Counted from the first letter of the stretch, positions 1 through 9,470 are shown. The stretch: DNA of 64,000 bases from Pseudoalteromonas luteoviolacea S2607 (GCF_001625575.1 NZ_AUXV01000006.1:1-64000), one strand, 5' to 3'. Notes: generated by a model from the letters alone, not told the origin. Numbers and translations: made by a program.

Positions 1-25
1 GAAAGAGTCGGGCTTTTTTGCTTTT
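1..25 (+). terminator. Possible right arm of a terminator cut by the window edge
   Basis: The window opens with a GC-containing arm (GAGTCGGGC) followed at once by TTTTTT, which looks like the 3' half and T-tract of a rho-independent terminator whose left arm lies outside the window. The rest of the stretch up to the first gene (about 26-217) shows no recognisable gene, RNA or strong promoter. Confidence 0.3.
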
Positions 26-217
26 AAGTCCCTTGGCAGCAGCTAAACCGGCTCACTTCACCTTGCGCAAAAGAAGCGTACTCATGACGTTCGCCGTCGT
101 AAGCTAACCTGTTACTCCTTTCTCATCAGGCTATGTGCTTACCTGAGTCATTCTAGATTGCGAATAAACTAATATCTGCTTAACTGTAAGTGGGTTCGTC
201 TATTAGGAATAATAATC

Positions 218-1015
218 ATGGCACGTATTGAAAGAAAACAAATAGGGGAGTTTTGTTGGTCAGAGCTTTGTAGTTCTGATTGGGGAGCAGGTAAATCGTT
301 TTATACTCAGCTGTTTAGTTGGCAGAGTGTGGATCAACCAATTGGCGAAGATTGCTTCTACACGATGCTACAAAAAGAAGAAGACGATGTTGCAGCCATG
401 TATCAAATGATGCCGGAACAAAAGGAAGCACAAGTACCAAGTCATTGGTTAGGTTATATTGCAGTAGATAATGTCGATGAATTGGCTGAGCGTGCTAAGG
501 CTTTAGGCGCTGAAATCATAGCGGGGCCACATGATGTGCCGGAAGCTGGCCGAATGGTGCTGTTGCATGAACCAGGTGGTGCCAATTTTGCGCTTTGGCA
601 AGCTGGAGGCCATGTTGGCACAAAAAGAGAATTAGAAGCAGGAACGCCATATTGGTACGAGTTAGCAAGCCAAGATAGTGCCAAGAGTGAAGAGTTTTAT
701 TGTAAGTTATTAGGTTGGCAAGCAACACATCAAGCAATGGAGAATATGGATTATGTGATATTTAGTATCAACGGCAAGCCTGTGGCTGGCATGTTGCAAA
801 TGACTGCAGAATGGCAAGGGGTGCCGCCTCATTGGATGTTGTATTTTGCAGTACAAGACTGTGATGAGAGTGCAGAAAAAGCAGCAACACTGGGTGGTCA
901 GGTATGCGTTCCTCCTACTGATATTCCCGATGTTGGGCGTTTTTCGGTAATAACCGACCCACAAGGCGCAGTATTTTCTGTTATGGCTTCATCTATGGAT
1001 TCAATTGATCCTTAG
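218..1015 (+). CDS. Two-domain VOC (glyoxalase-like) protein
   Basis: A 265-residue protein made of two vicinal-oxygen-chelate modules, roughly residues 9-127 and 143-262. Each begins with a similar FCWSEL / PYWYEL strand followed by a helix containing FY..L..W, and each ends with a PDVGR- or PEAGR-like strand and a DPQGA / EPGGA turn. This tandem layout is typical of the Cfp30B-like hydroxylase/glyoxalase-related family; the substrate cannot be read from sequence. The ATG follows AGGAATAAT, a fair ribosome site. No signal peptide, so cytoplasmic. Its 3' end overlaps the 3' end of the converging gene by 23 bp. The family call is secure; the biochemical role is unknown. Confidence 0.85.
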   Translation: MARIERKQIGEFCWSELCSSDWGAGKSFYTQLFSWQSVDQPIGEDCFYTMLQKEEDDVAAMYQMMPEQKEAQVPSHWLGYIAVDNVDELAERAKALGAEIIAGPHDVPEAGRMVLLHEPGGANFALWQAGGHVGTKRELEAGTPYWYELASQDSAKSEEFYCKLLGWQATHQAMENMDYVIFSINGKPVAGMLQMTAEWQGVPPHWMLYFAVQDCDESAEKAATLGGQVCVPPTDIPDVGRFSVITDPQGAVFSVMASSMDSIDP

Positions 1016-1751
1016 GGCTTAGTGGTGCGTCGATTTCGATAATTTGGCCATTGCAGTTAGCAAATTCATTACTCAGTCTATCAATAAATGCGTTGAGCTC
1101 GCCGCTAGCGAGCTTTTCTTTGATACTGAGATCAATTTTAGAAAGCAGGGGTAAGTGCTTTTTGTGGATATAGTGTCGTACGTTTACCCCTTGCCCAGGT
1201 AAGATATACATATAGATTTTTTGTAGCCCAGAATCACATAGTGAGCCAATGCTAAAATGATCAGTCGCAAGAAGTTGATGGCTGTGACTTTTGGCCAGTG
1301 CCTGAAAAGCCGAAATTGTATTTTGGACAGCATGGCAGTTGAGCGCAAAACGTTCGCAAAATTGTACTGATAGTAAACTGCCTTCAATAATAACCATGCC
1401 TTCTTTATGATTTACCTTGCAAAACTGAGGGTCCAAGCAAAAAACTGCTAGGCGTACAGTTGCTAGCGGGGTTGGGATAGGAATAAGTGAGTCGAATTGA
1501 TGCATGGCACTTTCTACTCTGCCAGCTTCTGCATCAAACTGGCCTAGGTTTACCCATCGAAGTCCTCTTTGGGAAGGTAAGTAATGAAATTGTGGCGCAA
1601 TATCGAGTGGCTTATATATTGCTGTAAATATTTGCTCCACCTGTTTTTTGCCTAAGTGAAATGACATGCTTTCACTTACATTGATATTGTATTCCTTGGC
1701 AATCGACTGAAGTGCGAAAAGCATAGCCGCCATTGCGATCAAGAGCTTCAC
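993..1751 (-). CDS. Periplasmic solute-binding-like protein (SBP_bac_3 type)
   Basis: A 252-residue protein with an N-terminal hydrophobic export signal (about residues 1-18, ending near Ala-Lys-Glu) and a fold pattern resembling the family 3 periplasmic amino-acid-binding proteins that are common as orphan genes in Alteromonadales. Visible are an early IFTAIYKPL helix and an RGLRWVNLGQFDAEAGR segment typical of the orphan relatives. No transporter permease or ATPase lies next to it, so it may be a sensor-like or orphan binding protein. The first start is GTG (MKLLIA...). It converges on and overlaps the VOC gene at the 3' end. Ligand unknown. Confidence 0.65.
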   Translation of the reverse strand: MKLLIAMAAMLFALQSIAKEYNINVSESMSFHLGKKQVEQIFTAIYKPLDIAPQFHYLPSQRGLRWVNLGQFDAEAGRVESAMHQFDSLIPIPTPLATVRLAVFCLDPQFCKVNHKEGMVIIEGSLLSVQFCERFALNCHAVQNTISAFQALAKSHSHQLLATDHFSIGSLCDSGLQKIYMYILPGQGVNVRHYIHKKHLPLLSKIDLSIKEKLASGELNAFIDRLSNEFANCNGQIIEIDAPLSPKDQLNP

Positions 1752-1893
1752 ATTGCTTGGTCCAGAGTGGGGTCGTGTTATAAGCCTAGCAGAACTGCGA
1801 CACTCTGGTACATTGCCTGTGTGCCGTCCTTGAATCTACTAATTTGTGCCCCCAATTCTATATATCGGTATATCTAAATAATGGAAATAGAGA

Positions 1894-2559
1894 ATGGACA
1901 AGCATATTGTCATTACAGGTGCTAATCGAGGTATTGGGTTGGCGTTTTGCCGTCAATATTCACAGCAAGGCTATCAAGTGACGGCGGTAGTGAGACAGAG
2001 TTCAAAAGAATTAAAAGCGCTCTCTGTTGATATTATCTCAGGCATTGATGTCAGCCAAGAAACTGACGTTATGGCACTTGCTGAGCAGTTGCAAGGTCGG
2101 AAAATTGATATATTAATAAACAATGCGGGTATTTTCAGTAATGAAAGCCTTCATGATATGGACTTTACGCGCATAGAAGCTCAACTCGCTGTCAATGCTG
2201 TCGCGCCTATTCGCGTCACTTATGCCTTACAGTCCCTATTGCAATCAGGTGCCAAAGTGGCGATGGTGACCAGCCGGATGGGCTCAATTGCTGATAATGG
2301 TTCAGGCGCTTATATTGGCTATCGTATGTCAAAAGCTGCCCTGAATGCGGCGGGTGTGAGCCTCGCTCATGAATTGAAGCCGAGGGGGATTGCAGTGGCA
2401 TTATTACATCCGGGGTTTGTGCAAACTCAAATGGTGAACTATGCGGGAGATATTGGGCCAGAAGAAGCGGCAAGCCGTCTGATTCAAAGAATAGAAGAAC
2501 TGAATCTAGCCAATTCTGGTAGCTTTTGGCATTCTAATGGTGATGTACTGCCTTGGTAG
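1894..2559 (+). CDS. Short-chain dehydrogenase/reductase
   Basis: A 221-residue classical SDR. It has the N-terminal Rossmann motif TGANRGIG (near residues 8-15), the NNAG motif near residue 80, a catalytic Ser in MVTSRMGS, and the YRMSKAA stretch carrying the catalytic Tyr and Lys. The C-terminal part is short, as in the C-factor/CsgA-like subgroup. It is a cytoplasmic NAD(P)-dependent oxidoreductase of unknown substrate. It is followed 15 bp downstream by a rho-independent terminator, so it appears to be monocistronic. Confidence 0.9.
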   Translation: MDKHIVITGANRGIGLAFCRQYSQQGYQVTAVVRQSSKELKALSVDIISGIDVSQETDVMALAEQLQGRKIDILINNAGIFSNESLHDMDFTRIEAQLAVNAVAPIRVTYALQSLLQSGAKVAMVTSRMGSIADNGSGAYIGYRMSKAALNAAGVSLAHELKPRGIAVALLHPGFVQTQMVNYAGDIGPEEAASRLIQRIEELNLANSGSFWHSNGDVLPW

Positions 2560-2573
2560 TTAATTAACCACTG

Positions 2574-2599
2574 AAAAGGGCTGTTCATGATGCCCTTTT
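2574..2599 (+). terminator. Rho-independent terminator after the SDR gene
   Basis: Inverted repeat AAAAGGGC / GCCCTTTT with a 10-nt loop, the right arm ending in a T-run. It sits directly downstream of the SDR stop codon. Confidence 0.75.
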
Positions 2600-2666
2600 G
2601 TCGAGGGATATTGTTCGGTTTTGGTTCATGGAACTATGCTACACTTGCACAAAATGATTCTAGAGT

Positions 2667-3062
2667 ATGAGCATGGAACTACAAGAAAACACTCCGCTAA
2701 CCTTGCCTTTATTTTTATTAGACGACGAATTAGAGCATCGTGATATCGACAGTCCCGATATGCAAATTTCAGTCAACTTAACAGCTGATCTACTTGCTAA
2801 CCTATGTCAAAACCCAGTCCCTGAACAAAGTATTAGTATTCCGTTAGATAGCTACGAACTACAAGACATCGAGGCCAGTTACACTGCTTTAATGGCGAAT
2901 GGTCATCACGCGCAATTGCTATTAAATCACGGCCCAGTATTAAGTGCGGTGCTGAGCCCTGCTGATGCTGAGGTGTTATTTGTATCGCCGCCAGTAGATA
3001 TGATGCCAACATTCGACTTAGGCCTCGATGATGAAGAGGATAACGAGCAACCTGCAAACTAA
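2667..3062 (+). CDS. Small acidic hypothetical protein upstream of cti
   Basis: A 131-residue, strongly acidic protein with no signal peptide or membrane segment. The N-terminal part contains LPLFLLDDELEHRD, and the C-terminus ends in an Asp/Glu-rich tail (LGLDDEEDNEQ). I do not recognise a named domain. The gene ends 15 bp before cti and is in the same direction, so the two are probably co-transcribed; the pair has its own upstream region after a terminator. The start chosen is ATGAGCATGG; an ATG two codons later is equally possible. Conserved-looking codon use and tight linkage support a real gene. Confidence 0.6.
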   Translation: MSMELQENTPLTLPLFLLDDELEHRDIDSPDMQISVNLTADLLANLCQNPVPEQSISIPLDSYELQDIEASYTALMANGHHAQLLLNHGPVLSAVLSPADAEVLFVSPPVDMMPTFDLGLDDEEDNEQPAN

Positions 3063-3077
3063 CTTCGGAGTCCTGCA

Positions 3078-5414
3078 ATGCCGCAGAAGCGTTTAATCTG
3101 GTTGGTGAGCATACTCATTTTATTGAGTGGGTGTGCGGTATTAGGTGTCAGTCATTACGACGATTTATTTGGTCCTGAACAGCCGCGAGCGCGCGTGGTT
3201 TCATACTCTCAAGGTGGAGCAAAATACTTACAACAAGTAAAACCCGTTTTAGATAACCGCTGTGTTGTATGTCATGGTTGCTATGATGCCCCTTGTCAGC
3301 TCAAGCTGAGTTCCCCGCAGGGCATTGATAGGGGATTAAGTAAAACCTTAGTATACGATGGTACGCGACTTTTAGCTGAGTCTCCCACTAGGTTGCTATT
3401 TGATGCAACAACGACAGCACAGTGGCGTGAAAAAGGTTTTTCGGCGGTATTGAATGAGCGCGTGCAGACTGAATATGCCAATTTATACGGTGGTGTAATG
3501 TATCAAAGTCTATTGTTGAAACAGCGCAATAGCTTTCCTGAGCAAGCCATACTAGGGAATGAGTTTGATTTCTCCTTGGATAGAACACAAAGCTGCCCAA
3601 CAAGAGACGAGTATGACGATTACGCTAGGGCCAATCCGCATGGCGGTATGCCTTATGGGCTTCCTGCATTGACTAGTCATGAGTTCGCACAATTACAAAA
3701 TTGGTTGGAGCAAGGCGCGCAAATGGGAGAGATTGCCCCACCCTCAAAAGAGATACAAAAGCAGGTAGATAAATGGGAGCAATTTTTAAATCAGTCAGGT
3801 AATAAACCTCAACTAGCGGCACGTTATATATATGAACATTGGTATTTGGCCAATATATACTTTGCCAAATATAGCCATAATACTTTTTTCAAATTAGTTC
3901 GCTCTAAAACGCCGCCTGGAACACCTATTGAGTTAATTGCGACGGTTCGCCCATTTGATGATCCAAAAGTGCCACGGGTTTACTATCGTTTGATGCACGA
4001 GCGCAGCACTTTGCTGTCAAAAACGCACCTTCCATTAGCGTTAGATGACCATAAAATGAGCCGTTTATACTCTCAGTTTCTAGGCAGTGATTATGAAGTA
4101 AATGCATTGCCAGGATATGCCCCTAAGTTAGCTGCAAATCCTTTTAAAACATTTGCTGCGATTCCTGTTAAGTCACGCTATCAGTTTATGTTAGATGAAG
4201 CTGAGCTTATTGTAAAAGGCTTTATCAAAGGTCCTGTATGTCGTGGGCAAATTGCGCTTAATGTGATTAATGATCACTTTTGGGTCGCTTTTGTGGACCC
4301 AGATAAAAATGCCAACCCAGCGGTAGAAGCATTACTCGTGGAACATGATGATGATTTAATACTGCCAGCTGCTGAGCAGAGCAATGTGCTCCCTCTGTCG
4401 AGTTGGGCGAAGTATGCAAAACGACAAAGTGATTACCTCAAAGCAAAAACTGAGCTATCCAATCAAATTTTCAACCATGGCGGTAAATTAGACTTAGATC
4501 TTATATGGCAAGGGGATGGCCATAACCCAAATGCGGCACTGACTATCTTTCGTCATTTTAACAGTGCAACTGTCGTAAAAGGGTTTGTGGGGCAACAGCC
4601 GAAGACGGCATGGGTATTGGACTATGCTTTGTTTGAACGGATCCATTACTTACTCGTTGCGGGCTTTGATGTATATGGCAATATTGGCCATCAGCTGATC
4701 ACACGCTTATATATGGATTTTCTTCGCTTAGAGGGTGAACAGAACTACCTGAACTTATTGCCAAAAAGTCATCGACAAGAAATTAAAAAGTATTGGTATA
4801 GACAGTCACATTTGAGTCTGAGTGAATTTATCAATCGCAAGAGTTTACTGGGTGCAGAGAGTCTAATTGAGTATCAGACAGATGACCCTCAGTCAGAGCT
4901 GTACTTAAAAATAAGCGAGCGTCTAAGCGGTGTATTACATCAAGAGTATGACTACCGCGCGGTACCCGAAGGTTTAAAACAATTAAACCGATTGCCAATC
5001 GCGGCGGTTAAAACTTTACCTCAAGTGACATTTATTCTTGTCCGTGATGAGCAAGGTTCGCACCAAGCTTATACGTTGCTGCGTCACAATGCACATTTCA
5101 ATATATCAAGTCTGTTGAATGAATCTGGGCAGCGTGCATATGAAGAGGATTATGTCACTGTGCTTCCTGGGTTTGTTGGTGATTATCCAGAAGCTATTTG
5201 GTATTTGCCTAACCAAGCTCATGTTGAGGCATTTACGGCTGGTTTTTCGCAGGTTGTGGACGAAGCCAGTTACAGAGCGCTCAAAGCGCAGTTTGGTATC
5301 CGGAGAACACATCCACAATTTTGGCAATACAGCGATTTATTACATGACGTTGCAAGGCGTTATCGAGGTGTAGAGTTCGGTTTATTCGACTATAACCGCT
5401 TAGAAAACCGTTAA
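3078..5414 (+). CDS. cti: Fatty acid cis/trans isomerase
   Basis: A 778-residue periplasmic isomerase that converts cis-unsaturated acyl chains of membrane phospholipids to the trans form, an emergency response to solvents and heat in Pseudomonas and Vibrio. The N-terminus has an export signal with a possible lipobox (LLSGC, Cys19). A c-type heme motif CVVCH occupies residues 62-66, followed by further cysteines (GCYDAPC) characteristic of the Cti family. Length matches known Cti proteins (about 760-790). Start ATG follows a GGAG-like site (CTTCGGAGTCCTGC). The stop codon lies inside a 12-bp hairpin. Family call is firm. Confidence 0.93.
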   Translation: MPQKRLIWLVSILILLSGCAVLGVSHYDDLFGPEQPRARVVSYSQGGAKYLQQVKPVLDNRCVVCHGCYDAPCQLKLSSPQGIDRGLSKTLVYDGTRLLAESPTRLLFDATTTAQWREKGFSAVLNERVQTEYANLYGGVMYQSLLLKQRNSFPEQAILGNEFDFSLDRTQSCPTRDEYDDYARANPHGGMPYGLPALTSHEFAQLQNWLEQGAQMGEIAPPSKEIQKQVDKWEQFLNQSGNKPQLAARYIYEHWYLANIYFAKYSHNTFFKLVRSKTPPGTPIELIATVRPFDDPKVPRVYYRLMHERSTLLSKTHLPLALDDHKMSRLYSQFLGSDYEVNALPGYAPKLAANPFKTFAAIPVKSRYQFMLDEAELIVKGFIKGPVCRGQIALNVINDHFWVAFVDPDKNANPAVEALLVEHDDDLILPAAEQSNVLPLSSWAKYAKRQSDYLKAKTELSNQIFNHGGKLDLDLIWQGDGHNPNAALTIFRHFNSATVVKGFVGQQPKTAWVLDYALFERIHYLLVAGFDVYGNIGHQLITRLYMDFLRLEGEQNYLNLLPKSHRQEIKKYWYRQSHLSLSEFINRKSLLGAESLIEYQTDDPQSELYLKISERLSGVLHQEYDYRAVPEGLKQLNRLPIAAVKTLPQVTFILVRDEQGSHQAYTLLRHNAHFNISSLLNESGQRAYEEDYVTVLPGFVGDYPEAIWYLPNQAHVEAFTAGFSQVVDEASYRALKAQFGIRRTHPQFWQYSDLLHDVARRYRGVEFGLFDYNRLENR

Positions 5415-5438
5415 AGTGTCAGGTATACACTTTAACGG
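5408..5438. terminator. Perfect 12-bp hairpin between converging genes
   Basis: CCGTTAAAGTGT and ACACTTTAACGG form an uninterrupted 12-bp stem with a 7-nt loop. The stem contains the cti stop codon. There is no clear T-run on the + strand, so it may act as a weak terminator or as a 3'-end stabiliser for either converging transcript. Confidence 0.5.
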
Positions 5439-5451
5439 TGATGATATTTAA

Positions 5452-6078
5452 TTAGAGTTTACTGGCGGCAGTAACGGCTGCCAGTAATACTTTCTCATCT
5501 AATCTGACTTTGTAATTAGGGTTTGCATATTGAAACTGAACTAGGCCTTTTTTATCGATGACAAACACCGCTGGAACTGGCAGTGCAACACGGTCATTAC
5601 CATCAAGGTCGACAAAATTCACACCAAGCTTATTGCGATATGCTGTAGCTGTTTTGTTATCTAAGAAGTAGGCTAACCCTAAAGCCTGCGCATAGGCCAT
5701 TTCGTTATCTGAAAGTAGTAAATAGTTCGGCGATTCAATGGTGCTTTTCGCGAGCACGTCAGGTGAATCGGGTGAAACCGCAATTATTTGAGCATCTAAT
5801 GAAGCAATCTGAGACTCAATCGCTTGGATACCTTTTAGTTGGCGCGTGCAATATGGGCACCAACCACCACGATACACAACAACAATTGATGTTTTATTTT
5901 TATACAATGTTGCTAAATTGACCGCTTTGCCCTGGCTATTCTTTAAAGTAAGCGTTGGGGCTTGAAGGCCTGGTAATAACGGCGACACAGATTCAGGCGA
6001 GTTGCTGATGTTGGTGACAGTCGCCGCAGAAGCGAGTGGCGTAATCAAAATCAGACAAATAATCAGTAAAATCGGCAT
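5452..6078 (-). CDS. Exported peroxiredoxin-like / AhpC-TSA family protein
   Basis: A thioredoxin-fold protein of 208 residues from the chosen ATG. That start has AGAGGA a few bases upstream and gives a clean signal peptide (hydrophobic core ending ...PLASAA); a longer reading adds seven residues in front. The core contains VVYRGGWCPYC, placing two cysteines in a CxxC at the start of the first helix, as in the peroxiredoxin-like (PRX-like2) branch of the AhpC/TSA family. It probably acts as a periplasmic thiol oxidoreductase or peroxidase. It stands alone, converging on cti. Confidence 0.8.
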   Translation of the reverse strand: MPILLIICLILITPLASAATVTNISNSPESVSPLLPGLQAPTLTLKNSQGKAVNLATLYKNKTSIVVVYRGGWCPYCTRQLKGIQAIESQIASLDAQIIAVSPDSPDVLAKSTIESPNYLLLSDNEMAYAQALGLAYFLDNKTATAYRNKLGVNFVDLDGNDRVALPVPAVFVIDKKGLVQFQYANPNYKVRLDEKVLLAAVTAASKL

Positions 6079-6197
6079 AGGTTCCTCTGTATTAAGCATT
6101 AGTGAATGTTATTAGACAGGCAAAGTGACGAAATGCTTTCGCTCGGGTATGATATTACGCGTATCCTTTTTTATTTATCACCTCAAAGAGAGTAAAT

Positions 6198-6818
6198 ATG
6201 TCTGCAAATATCACCAAGCTAGTAGTGATGCTGGAAATGCAAAATGCGATGAATACCAAAGTGCATGAGCAATGGTTTAGTCAAGGCTTTGAATGGTATC
6301 GAGCAATATGGGTTGAGTGTGCAGAAATGCTTGATCACTACGGCTGGAAATGGTGGAAAAAACAAACGCCGGATACTGAGCAAGTTATCTTAGAGCTGGT
6401 AGATATTTTTCATTTTGGACTGTCGTTGAGAATTGACGGCGAAACATCATTTGAAGAGCTTGCAAAGCAATTAGATGCTGAACTTGCTGCACCTGAACAA
6501 GCAGAAGATTTTAAGCAAACTCTGGAGCGCTTAGCGGCAAGTGCGGTTGCCGAGAAATCCTTCAACGCGGCTGCTTTTGCTGGGTGTATGCAGCAAATTG
6601 GCATGTCGGTTGATGATTTGTACCGTGGTTATGTTGGTAAAAATACGCTGAATTTCTTCCGCCAAGATCACGGTTATAAAGAAGGGACCTACGTTAAAGT
6701 GTGGGATGAAAAAGAAGACAATGAACACTTAGTGGAAATTGTAAAGAGCCTGGATACTGAGCACCCAGACTTTGCAAAACAAGTGTATACCGGCTTAGAA
6801 GCGCGCTACCCTGCTTAG
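6198..6818 (+). CDS. Dimeric dUTP diphosphatase (all-alpha NTP-PPase)
   Basis: A 206-residue protein of the all-alpha dimeric dUTPase/dCTPase family, unrelated to the trimeric Dut. Visible signatures are the paired acidic helices EWYRAIWVECAEMLDHYGWKWWK and ELVDIFHFGLSL, which supply the magnesium-binding Glu/Asp residues. It hydrolyses dUTP to dUMP and pyrophosphate, protecting DNA from uracil incorporation and feeding dTMP synthesis. The ATG is preceded by AAAGAGAG. The stop overlaps the end of the convergent yrfG by 4 bp. Confidence 0.88.
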   Translation: MSANITKLVVMLEMQNAMNTKVHEQWFSQGFEWYRAIWVECAEMLDHYGWKWWKKQTPDTEQVILELVDIFHFGLSLRIDGETSFEELAKQLDAELAAPEQAEDFKQTLERLAASAVAEKSFNAAAFAGCMQQIGMSVDDLYRGYVGKNTLNFFRQDHGYKEGTYVKVWDEKEDNEHLVEIVKSLDTEHPDFAKQVYTGLEARYPA

Positions 6819-7486
6819 TTTATTGGCAGTAGCGTTCGATAGTCGCTAATTGCTGGATAGTCGGTGATCTCTCTCGGAGCTTGCTGACTATCAGGATTCT
6901 CAATCGCCAATAAGTGGCCAATACCATATTGCTTCGCAGCTGCAAGGACACTCAAGCTGTCATCAACAAACAATGTTCGAGCTTTATCAAATTTTAAATC
7001 TGCTTGCACTTGCTGCCAAAGACTTTGGCTCTCTTTACTCACGCCGTATTGATGTGTTGAAATCACTTTATCTAAATAACCATCAAATTGCGTACCACTG
7101 AGCTGTGTGCGTTCTATTTTGAGGCTGAGGCTGTCTGGATGTGCATTGGTCAGTAAAATAAGTTCTTTCCCAGCGGATTTTAAGGCTTGTAGAAAGTCTG
7201 GTACGTCTTCACGAACGGAAATTAAATCTTGGACCTCTCTTTTTAGCTCCATAATGGGAAGTTGTAACTGCGTTTGCCAATAGTCTAAGCAGTACCATTC
7301 AATTTGTCCCATGACTGCGTCATATCTCGCGAGGATGTCAGCACGGGCTTGCTCAAGGCTAATTCCTTGCTTGATTGCGTGTGCTTTAGGGATGATTTCT
7401 AACCAAAAATGATTATCAAAGTGGAGATCTAGCAAAGTGCCGTCCATATCAAGTAGGACTGTGTCGATATTTGACCAATTTAGCAT
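6815..7486 (-). CDS. yrfG: GMP/IMP nucleotidase, HAD superfamily
   Basis: A 223-residue HAD phosphatase. Motif I is DMDGT with nucleophile Asp13 and Asp15; motif II is around LILLTNAHPDS; the acidic motif IV is LFVDDSLSVL. The N-terminal DLHFDNHFW segment and overall length match E. coli YrfG, which dephosphorylates GMP and IMP. It is divergent from nudE, a pairing also seen in enterobacteria, and both act in purine nucleotide clean-up. Cytoplasmic. Confidence 0.88.
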   Translation of the reverse strand: MLNWSNIDTVLLDMDGTLLDLHFDNHFWLEIIPKAHAIKQGISLEQARADILARYDAVMGQIEWYCLDYWQTQLQLPIMELKREVQDLISVREDVPDFLQALKSAGKELILLTNAHPDSLSLKIERTQLSGTQFDGYLDKVISTHQYGVSKESQSLWQQVQADLKFDKARTLFVDDSLSVLAAAKQYGIGHLLAIENPDSQQAPREITDYPAISDYRTLLPIN

Positions 7487-7546
7487 AGGCTTTTAACTGC
7501 AAAGGCTTTATGATTGTATTATCACCATCATAGCAAATAAAAGTTT

Positions 7547-8110
7547 ATGTCACAGAAAAAGCATCCATGTCCGCCGGAAATTTTATCTTCAGAAGTTGTT
7601 GCGAAAAGTAAGCTGTTTACCGTAGAGGCCCTTTCATTACAGTTTTCAAATGGAGAACAAAGGCTTTATGAACGCGTTAAGGGAGGTAAACGTGGAGCTG
7701 TGATGATTGTGCCAATAACTGCTGAAAATGAACTACTATTAGTAAGAGAGTATTGTGCAGGCACACATGATTATCAATTAGGCTTCCCAAAGGGATTGAT
7801 AGATCCGGGGGAGACGCCCATAGAGGCAGGTGATCGAGAGTTAAAAGAAGAAGTCGGCTTTGGTGCAAATTTTTTCGCTGATCTAAAAACAGTTTCTTTG
7901 GCACCAAGCTATTTTAATGCGCATATGCATATCTTAGTTGCTAAAGATCTGTACCCAGAGAGATTAGAAGGGGATGAGCCAGAACCTTTAGTGGTGGTTA
8001 AATGGCCATTATCAGATTGGCAGACGCTACTTGAACAACCCGACTTTACTGAGGCACGAAGTGTGGCTGCACTATTGTTGTTACAGCAGTTTTTACTAAA
8101 GGAGGTTTAA
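7547..8110 (+). CDS. nudE: ADP compounds hydrolase (Nudix)
   Basis: A 187-residue Nudix hydrolase with a full Nudix box from Gly83 to residue 105 (G-x5-E-x7-RELKEEVGF). Length and the upstream PKG motif fit NudE, which cleaves ADP-ribose, Ap3A and NADH to give AMP. Divergently transcribed from yrfG; followed by cysQ with one base between the nudE stop and the cysQ start, so the two are translationally coupled. Confidence 0.92.
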   Translation: MSQKKHPCPPEILSSEVVAKSKLFTVEALSLQFSNGEQRLYERVKGGKRGAVMIVPITAENELLLVREYCAGTHDYQLGFPKGLIDPGETPIEAGDRELKEEVGFGANFFADLKTVSLAPSYFNAHMHILVAKDLYPERLEGDEPEPLVVVKWPLSDWQTLLEQPDFTEARSVAALLLLQQFLLKEV

Positions 8111-8111
8111 G

Positions 8112-8903
8112 TTGCAAACCTACTTAGAGCCATGTATTGAGTTGGCACAACTGGCTGGTAAAGCGATTATGGCGATTTACCAAAAAGAGGATATTGGTCA
8201 GCAAGAAAAATCTGATCACACACCAGTCACTGCTGCGGATCTCGCGGCAAATGAGGTATTGCTAAGTGGCCTTACAGCACTTGCCCCAGAGATACCGATT
8301 ATGTCTGAAGAGACACCGATTCCGCCATTAGAGCAACGTCAGGGTTGGCAGCGTTACTGGTTACTAGATCCCATGGATGGCACGGGCGAATTTATTTTAG
8401 AAAGTGGTGATTTTGCAGTGAATATTGCATTAATTGAGAATCATCAACCTGTGTTGGGCGTGATCCATTGGCCAGCTAAGGGGATCACTTACTTTGCCAC
8501 TAAAGAGGGCGGTGCCTTTAAGCGTGAACATGGCCATGATGAACAGATTTTTGTCTCACCGCCAGACACATTGACGCTAGCAGTCAGCCGCAGGCAGAAA
8601 ATAGAAGCGGTAAGTCAGTATTTGAATAGCCAGTTTGATACCATTGCACTCGGTTCATGTTCGCTAAAAGCATGCATTATTGCTGAAGGTAAAGCAGACT
8701 GCTTTTTGCGAGTTGGTCCAACCGGAGAGTGGGATACTGGTGCGTCGCAAGTGATTGTTGAAGAAGCCGGAGGGTGTATCACGGACGCTGAGTTTAACCC
8801 TTTGACCTATAATCAACGAGAAACCACAGAAAACCCAGATTTCATCGTCATGGGTCATCCAGATTGGCAATTTCAAAAACTGATCAGCCCTCACCAAAGG
8901 TGA
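8112..8903 (+). CDS. cysQ: 3'(2'),5'-bisphosphate nucleotidase
   Basis: A 263-residue member of the lithium-sensitive inositol monophosphatase superfamily. It has the metal-binding motifs SEETP and DPMDGTGEF, and the C-terminal GEWDTGASQVIVEEAGG. CysQ converts 3'-phosphoadenosine 5'-phosphate to AMP, recycling the by-product of sulfate assimilation and ACP phosphopantetheinylation. The start is TTG, supported by AAGGAGG placed within the end of nudE, so it is coupled to nudE. The product AMP links it to the NudE reaction. Confidence 0.92.
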   Translation: MQTYLEPCIELAQLAGKAIMAIYQKEDIGQQEKSDHTPVTAADLAANEVLLSGLTALAPEIPIMSEETPIPPLEQRQGWQRYWLLDPMDGTGEFILESGDFAVNIALIENHQPVLGVIHWPAKGITYFATKEGGAFKREHGHDEQIFVSPPDTLTLAVSRRQKIEAVSQYLNSQFDTIALGSCSLKACIIAEGKADCFLRVGPTGEWDTGASQVIVEEAGGCITDAEFNPLTYNQRETTENPDFIVMGHPDWQFQKLISPHQR

Positions 8904-9057
8904 TTTAGCAATTTGAAGGGGATGCTTTTTAGCTTTAATAACAGCATGAAAAGCATCACTGAGACCGATATAAACAACGCAAAATGACACTTTCATAGTT
9001 AAATTTGGTTTTTTGTGTGTTTTTTAAACGCTTAAAAAATTAATTTTCGTCAAATCC

Positions 9058-9085
9058 TTGCAATAAAAATAAATTTAGATATTAT
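9058..9085 (+). promoter_or_regulatory. Sigma70-type promoter of the tRNA-fMet array
   Basis: TTGCAA (9058-9063), 16-nt spacer, TATTAT (9080-9085), followed by AGCGACC, a GC-rich discriminator of the kind that gives stringent control of stable RNA promoters. It lies 66 bp ahead of the first tRNA with no other gene between. Confidence 0.65.
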
Positions 9086-9151
9086 AGCGACCTCTTTACG
9101 GAAGAGCTTGAAAAGCACTTTTTTAAAGACGCATCATTAGATGCATACAGG

Positions 9152-9228
<77 letters not shown>

Positions 9229-9272
9229 ACTTCTTAGTTAAGAAAGAAGCAAAACAAACTTAACGATACAGG

Positions 9273-9349
<77 letters not shown>

Positions 9350-9393
9350 ACTTCTTAGTTAAGAAAGAAGTAAAACAAACTTAACGATACAGG

Positions 9394-9470
<77 letters not shown>

